DNA of 9,990 nucleotides from Anaerolineales bacterium UBA6131 (GTDB taxonomy: Bacteria > Chloroflexota > Anaerolineae > UBA2200). Location: the NCBI GenBank assembly GCA_002435875.1, contig DIVN01000124.1:1-9990 (forward strand). Reading direction: 5' to 3'. Positions 6,985 through 9,990 of the stretch are shown here, piece after piece (positions within the stretch are counted from its first letter, which is position 1; each line of letters starts with the position of its first letter). A program made the position numbers and the translations under genes. The notes beneath the pieces are model-generated. The model was not told the DNA's origin. It made no database searches and worked only from the letters and a program-made list of their open reading frames with translations.

Positions 6985-7347
6985 CTACTCTGCCTTACAG
7001 TACCCACGCGCATGGTGTAACAGGAAATCATGCGCGATTTCGAGAACGGCAATCTCGCTCAGTTTATCCGTCATGATGTACAGATCACAGTTCGCACGAG
7101 CATCTGCCAGGCGCTGCCGTTCCGTGTCCACAAACCCCGGAATGTAGTGTGTCTCCCCTCGCCGCCGTGTCTCATCCTCACTGGCATCCAGAAAGATCAA
7201 CACATCCGGCCGCGATATCACCCTCCACATGTGGGGCACATCAGAATGCTCTTGTCCACACTCCCGGACTTCATACCCCAAATGCCGCAAGCCCCTTGCC
7301 AGTGAGCTCTTGCCGCTTCCGCAGATTCCCACCAGCACTACTCGCAC
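6985..7347 (-). CDS. Small P-loop NTPase / kinase-like protein, 120 aa
   Basis: Soluble nucleotide-binding protein of unknown substrate. The Walker A loop GICGSGKSS (7-15) fits GxxGxGKS. A hydrophobic strand ending in LIFLDAS (50-56) gives Asp54 as a likely Walker B-like acidic residue. RRR (61-63) could act as a lid, and CDLYIMTDKLS (87-97) resembles the last strand of small nucleotide-kinase folds. The segment QEHSDVPHMW (32-41) looks like a conserved substrate region but I cannot assign it. At 120 residues it is shorter than typical nucleotide or shikimate kinases (150-220). The start is GTG 7345-7347, since Walker A begins six residues later and no ATG is available. The likely ribosome-binding site GAGGGG (7358-7363) lies inside the last codons of the phosphatase gene, 7 bases from that gene's stop, so the two genes are translated from one mRNA. 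A kinase role is inference. Confidence 0.75.
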   Translation of the reverse strand: MRVVLVGICGSGKSSLARGLRHLGYEVRECGQEHSDVPHMWRVISRPDVLIFLDASEDETRRRGETHYIPGFVDTERQRLADARANCDLYIMTDKLSEIAVLEIAHDFLLHHARGYCKAE

Positions 7348-7354
7348 GGTCGGC

Positions 7355-8089
7355 CTACCCCTCGGACGGCGGCAAGGGAAAACGCACAGTCATGCGCCTA
7401 GTAGGATCTGCCTGCGTCGATTGTCGTATCGCCAGAACCAACACGCACATATCGTCCTCAGGACGGCCGTGATCCAAAGCCATCGCCTCTAAAAGAATGT
7501 CATCGGCGAGCGTCTGTGCAGATGAAGGTTCATCCGCCAATCGGGTCCTTGCACACGCCAACAGATCGAGAGAAGCGCCGTACCTCTGCCCAGCCGATAT
7601 GATGCCATCCGTGCAGGCAATAAGCCAGGTGCTGTCTGCTATCGGCAACTCGTCAATTGTCGGCTTGGTTCCCGCATAGATGCCAATCGGCCGGCTCGAG
7701 CCTTCCAGCATGCGGATTTCATCCTCCCGCAGCAATATGACCGGGCAGTGACTGTTGCGCGACACCACAATGGTCCGCGTAACCAAATCAACCGAAACGA
7801 TGTGCAGTTCGGCAGAGACTTGCCCTTGGCGGTACAGTCTCAAATAGTCGTGTGCAGCGCGCGCTGCCGCGCCATCTCTAACACCCTCAGCCAATAAGGA
7901 TATGGCTTTGCGCACCACCAGGTTGCTGATGCGCTTTGCCGACTTGCCACTGCGTTGGCCGTCAGCCATCACCAGCGAGATGCCCCCGAGGGGACGCTCT
8001 ACCATCTCGAGCGTATCGCCACTCTCGTTGACCGCATACTTGCTGACTTTCGCGACGCCCACTTGTAGCTCAAGTTCACCCTGTGTCAT
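7355..8089 (-). CDS. SpoIIE/PP2C-type (PPM) serine/threonine phosphatase, 244 aa
   Basis: Predicted metal-dependent phosphoserine/threonine phosphatase of the SpoIIE/RsbU branch, which in other bacteria acts on anti-anti-sigma factors or on proteins modified by Ser/Thr kinases. Expected metal-binding acidic residues are present: Asp25 (ESGD), Asp43 in MADGQRSGKSAKRISN (41-56), Asp161 in ACTDGII (158-164) and the Asp212-Asp213 pair in PEDDMCVLVLAI (210-221). It has no sensor (PAS, GAF), membrane or response-regulator domain, so it is a bare catalytic unit. The frame extends to 8146, but ATG 8087-8089 is chosen: the upstream part is Arg-rich, unlike the family, and would overlap the promoter. 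No Shine-Dalgarno precedes the ATG; a TATAAT ends 6 bases before it, pointing to a leaderless mRNA. The P-loop gene follows after 7 bases and the glycosyltransferase operon diverges. No kinase, STAS or sigma-factor partner is in the window. Confidence 0.85.
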   Translation of the reverse strand: MTQGELELQVGVAKVSKYAVNESGDTLEMVERPLGGISLVMADGQRSGKSAKRISNLVVRKAISLLAEGVRDGAAARAAHDYLRLYRQGQVSAELHIVSVDLVTRTIVVSRNSHCPVILLREDEIRMLEGSSRPIGIYAGTKPTIDELPIADSTWLIACTDGIISAGQRYGASLDLLACARTRLADEPSSAQTLADDILLEAMALDHGRPEDDMCVLVLAIRQSTQADPTRRMTVRFPLPPSEG

Positions 8090-8124
8090 TTCACGATTAT
8101 ACCCACGTCGGCGTCGTGCACCAA
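8090..8124 (-). promoter_or_regulatory. Promoter of the phosphatase gene, apparently leaderless
   Basis: On the minus strand TTGGTG (8119-8124) and a perfect TATAAT (8096-8101) are separated by 17 bases. The six bases CGTGAA then lead straight to ATG 8087-8089, so standard spacing puts +1 on the A of the start codon. No GGAGG-like site lies upstream, unlike every other gene here. Confidence 0.65.
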
Positions 8125-8234
8125 GGCATCGCGTGCGACACACCACAGCACACCTTGATGCAAAATGCCTGATGGAGACGGCGGCTGCTGACTGCCCTTA
8201 GTTTTCCGGCACTTGTCTGGGTCCCGAGAAGCGT

Positions 8235-8263
8235 TTGGTAATTCTGCAATAGCCGACTAGAAT
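8235..8263 (+). promoter_or_regulatory. Promoter of the glycosyltransferase operon
   Basis: TTGGTA (8235-8240, 4 of 6) and TAGAAT (8258-8263, 5 of 6) are separated by exactly 17 bases. The predicted start near 8270 gives a leader of about 83 bases. It diverges from the phosphatase promoter, with about 110 bases between the two -35 boxes in which I see no clear further site. Confidence 0.65.
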
Positions 8264-8284
8264 ACGGTTGATTTGGGTCAATGC

Positions 8285-8341
8285 TGCCCTCCACTTGCTC
8301 GCTCGGGAATGGAGGGCATATCCATCTTACGGCCAGGAGGG
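8285..8341 (+). promoter_or_regulatory. Leader hairpin and ribosome-binding site of the first glycosyltransferase
   Basis: TGCCCTCCA (8285-8293) pairs perfectly with TGGAGGGCA (8310-8318) around a 16-base loop. The Shine-Dalgarno downstream, AGGAGGG (8335-8341), contains the same GGAGGG as the 3' arm, so CCCTCC (8287-8292) could pair with either. The Shine-Dalgarno lies 11-12 bases before ATG 8353, a longer gap than usual. The pairings are seen; a switch is inference. Confidence 0.5.
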
Positions 8342-8352
8342 AAGCGCAGCCA

Positions 8353-9462
8353 ATGCACGTCGGCATTGATGCACGGCTCATCTACTATCGGCAGGCAGGG
8401 ATTAGCCAGTACACCTTGCGCCTTATGGAACAACTCGCCGACATCAACGGTGAGGACCAGTTCACGATCTTTCAGAGCCGCAAGGACGATTCGCACTTGA
8501 CCGGCCGGCCCAATTTTTACCGGCGCTCGTTGTGGACCCCGCCCCACCACCGCCTGGAACAGCTGTTGCTCCCGCTTGAGCTCTCGGCCGTTGATATCGA
8601 TGTCCTGCACAGTCCCGATTTCATTCCGCCGTTTCGGCGCCACTGCAAGTCAGTGATCACCGTTCACGATCTCAACTTTCTGCTCTTTCCCGAGTTTCTA
8701 ACACCTGAGAGCGCAAGCTACTACGGTCAGATCGACCAAGCTGTGCGCAGCTGCGATCACATCATTGCCGTTTCGGAATGTACTAAGAAGGACATTGTGC
8801 GTCTCACAGGCGCACCAGATAGCAAGATTTCTGTTGTCTATGAAGCCGCCCATCCCCTCTATCGTCCCATGCGTGATCCCGCTGAGCGCCACGAAGCGCG
8901 GAACCGACTCGGCCTCCAGCGGGATTTTGTCTTGTTCGTTAGCACCATAGAGCCGCGCAAGAATGTGCCTGGCCTGCTTCGTGCCTTCCGGCGGCTGCTA
9001 ACCGACTATCGTCCCGATGTCGACCTCGTGCTCGCTGGCGAAAAGGGATGGCTGATCGACGAGGTCTTTCGCCTTGTGCAAGAGCTGGATCTGGAGCAGC
9101 GCGTACATTTCCAGGGGCGTGTAACACCCCAAGACTTGCTCCTGCTCTACAACTCGGCCCAGCTCTTGATCCACCCTGCCTTCTACGAAGGATTCGGGCT
9201 GCCACCCCTGGAGGCAATGGCCTGCGGTACTCCAGTCATCGTCTCCAATACATCTGCACTACCCGAGATCGTCGGCAATGCAGCCCTTCTCGTCGATCCA
9301 GATGACACGGACGCGATGGCCGTTGCCATGTGGCGCGTTCTTAGCGACCCCGATCTGCATCAAGAGCTGTCAGAAAAGGGGCTCAACCGTTCTTTGGATT
9401 TCTCATGGCGCAAGGCTGCACAACAGACGCTGGCCATCTATCGGCAGCTGGCCGCATCGTAA
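8353..9462 (+). CDS. Family-4 glycosyltransferase (MtfB-like), 369 aa
   Basis: Predicted retaining GT-B glycosyltransferase that moves a sugar, often mannose in related proteins, from a nucleotide-sugar to a lipid- or glycan-linked acceptor on the inner face of the membrane. The N-terminal domain has GIDARLI (4-10) with a Gly-rich loop region, HSPDFIPP (86-93), TVHDLNFLLFPEF (103-115) and VSECTKKDI (140-148). The C-terminal domain has STIEPRKN (197-204), where the basic Arg202-Lys203 contact the phosphates, then GRV..DLLLLYNSA (255-269) and the EX7E motif EGFGLPPLE (Glu279 and Glu287), followed by AMACGTPVIVSN and LPEIVGNAALLVDP. Length is normal for the family. The frame extends back to 8281, but the preceding residues are not family-like and the leader hairpin lies there. 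ATG 8353 has AGGAGGG upstream. A second glycosyltransferase follows after 60 bases. Donor and acceptor cannot be told from sequence. Confidence 0.92.
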   Translation: MHVGIDARLIYYRQAGISQYTLRLMEQLADINGEDQFTIFQSRKDDSHLTGRPNFYRRSLWTPPHHRLEQLLLPLELSAVDIDVLHSPDFIPPFRRHCKSVITVHDLNFLLFPEFLTPESASYYGQIDQAVRSCDHIIAVSECTKKDIVRLTGAPDSKISVVYEAAHPLYRPMRDPAERHEARNRLGLQRDFVLFVSTIEPRKNVPGLLRAFRRLLTDYRPDVDLVLAGEKGWLIDEVFRLVQELDLEQRVHFQGRVTPQDLLLLYNSAQLLIHPAFYEGFGLPPLEAMACGTPVIVSNTSALPEIVGNAALLVDPDDTDAMAVAMWRVLSDPDLHQELSEKGLNRSLDFSWRKAAQQTLAIYRQLAAS

Positions 9463-9522
9463 ACCCACACGGGTGTAGGATTGCTTTCAGGACGCCAACT
9501 TAGCTCGGGGAGCCTGTACCAC

Positions 9523-9990
9523 ATGCCACAGACCCGGCGGCGCATACTATTCCTCACGCCACAACTGCCCTTTCCACCTCAGCAAGGCACAACCATCCGC
9601 AACTACAACCTGATCAGTCAGGTGGCCCGGCGGCATGAAGTTCATCTACTTTCTTTCGCCGAGACCGAGCCGTCGGTGGAGAGTCTGGCTCGTCTGTCGG
9701 AAGTCTGTAAGACGCTCTCAACGGTTCCTGCCCCGCAGCGCAAAGGCCTGCACCGCCTGGCCACGATCCTGCTGTCACCACGCCCCGATCTCTACTACCG
9801 TCTTCTGTCTCGTGCCATGTACGACAGGTTGAAATCCGTGCTGAGACGCTTGGAACCGGATGTAGTTCAGGTTGAGGGACTGGAAATGGCCCAGTACGGT
9901 TCCTATGCCTGCCAGCTGCCGCCCGGCAAGCCTCGTCTCCTGATCTATGATGCCCACAACGCAGAGCACCTGCTTCAGAAGCGCATCTTC
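9523..9990 (+). CDS. Glycosyltransferase family 4, N-terminal part (runs off the window)
   Basis: Open from ATG 9523 to the last base, giving 156 residues with no stop. The start MPQTRRRILFLTPQLPFPP followed by QQGTTIRNYNLISQVARRHEVHLLSF is the typical N-terminal domain of a GT-B glycosyltransferase. The pattern PxPPxxGxxIRxYxL...RHxVHLLSF is shared with sugar transferases found in exopolysaccharide and PEP-CTERM/EpsH-type clusters. Further on, EPDVVQVEGLEMAQY (112-126) and LIYDAHNAEHLLQKR (140-154) match the region that holds the acceptor site. GGGGAG (9507-9512) lies 10 bases upstream of the ATG. It sits 60 bases after the first glycosyltransferase with no terminator between, so the two are probably one operon. 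The donor-binding domain lies outside the window, so only the family can be given. Confidence 0.88.
   Translation, partial: MPQTRRRILFLTPQLPFPPQQGTTIRNYNLISQVARRHEVHLLSFAETEPSVESLARLSEVCKTLSTVPAPQRKGLHRLATILLSPRPDLYYRLLSRAMYDRLKSVLRRLEPDVVQVEGLEMAQYGSYACQLPPGKPRLLIYDAHNAEHLLQKRIF

Noticed and set aside
8147..8234. Middle of the divergent promoter region as a small gene or non-coding RNA
   Set aside because: No open frame with a start signal, no strong stem and no terminator is seen there.
9464..9477. Short hairpin ACCC-ACAC-GGGT between the two glycosyltransferase genes
   Set aside because: A 4-bp stem without a T-run is too weak to call a terminator, so the two genes are kept as one operon.

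Overview
The window reads as a stretch of ordinary bacterial chromosome, GC-rich and densely coding. It most likely comes from a member of the Chloroflexota (Anaerolineae-like). That placement is inference. It rests on the Thr/Pro linkers of the 'TPTPxP' kind inside both a lipoprotein and SecD, the YVTN-propeller lipoprotein, the short GT4 and zinc-dehydrogenase families, and the mix of strong GGAGG sites with one apparently leaderless gene. I see no rRNA, tRNA, insertion sequence, CRISPR array or phage gene, and no gene-free stretch over 300 bases.

Layout, from left to right. Seven genes lie on the minus strand: a SPOUT-family RNA 2'-O-methyltransferase (26-565), a large YVTN beta-propeller lipoprotein (681-3263), a short zinc-dependent dehydrogenase (3280-4233), secF (4363-5304), secD (5348-6823), a 120-residue P-loop protein (6985-7347) and a SpoIIE/PP2C-type phosphatase (7355-8089). 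Across a divergent promoter region (8090-8352), two family-4 glycosyltransferases run on the plus strand (8353-9462, and 9523 to the window edge). The second was not closed by a stop codon and is partial.

Transcription units can be read from the sequence. The phosphatase has a TTGGTG-17-TATAAT promoter placed so that transcription would start at its ATG, which implies a leaderless mRNA. The P-loop gene follows it after 7 bases. secD-secF has a near-consensus TTGACA-17-TACAAT promoter, a structured leader of about 80 bases and a rho-independent terminator just after secF. The dehydrogenase has an extended -10 promoter (TGC-TATAAT), and its stop codon overlaps the Shine-Dalgarno of the lipoprotein, so those two are co-transcribed. 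The methyltransferase may have its own weaker promoter. The glycosyltransferases share a TTGGTA-17-TAGAAT promoter and a leader with a hairpin that resembles the ribosome-binding site.

Functionally, secDF powers late steps of Sec export, a pathway the neighbouring lipoprotein would use. The dehydrogenase is a soluble metabolic enzyme of unknown substrate. The phosphatase and P-loop protein look like a small signalling pair with unknown targets. The glycosyltransferases look like the start of a cell-surface polysaccharide or glycoconjugate cluster. Nothing here is clearly a new system. The best candidates for a second look are the phosphatase/P-loop pair, the glycosyltransferase and secD leaders, and the lipoprotein's duplicated C-terminal module.
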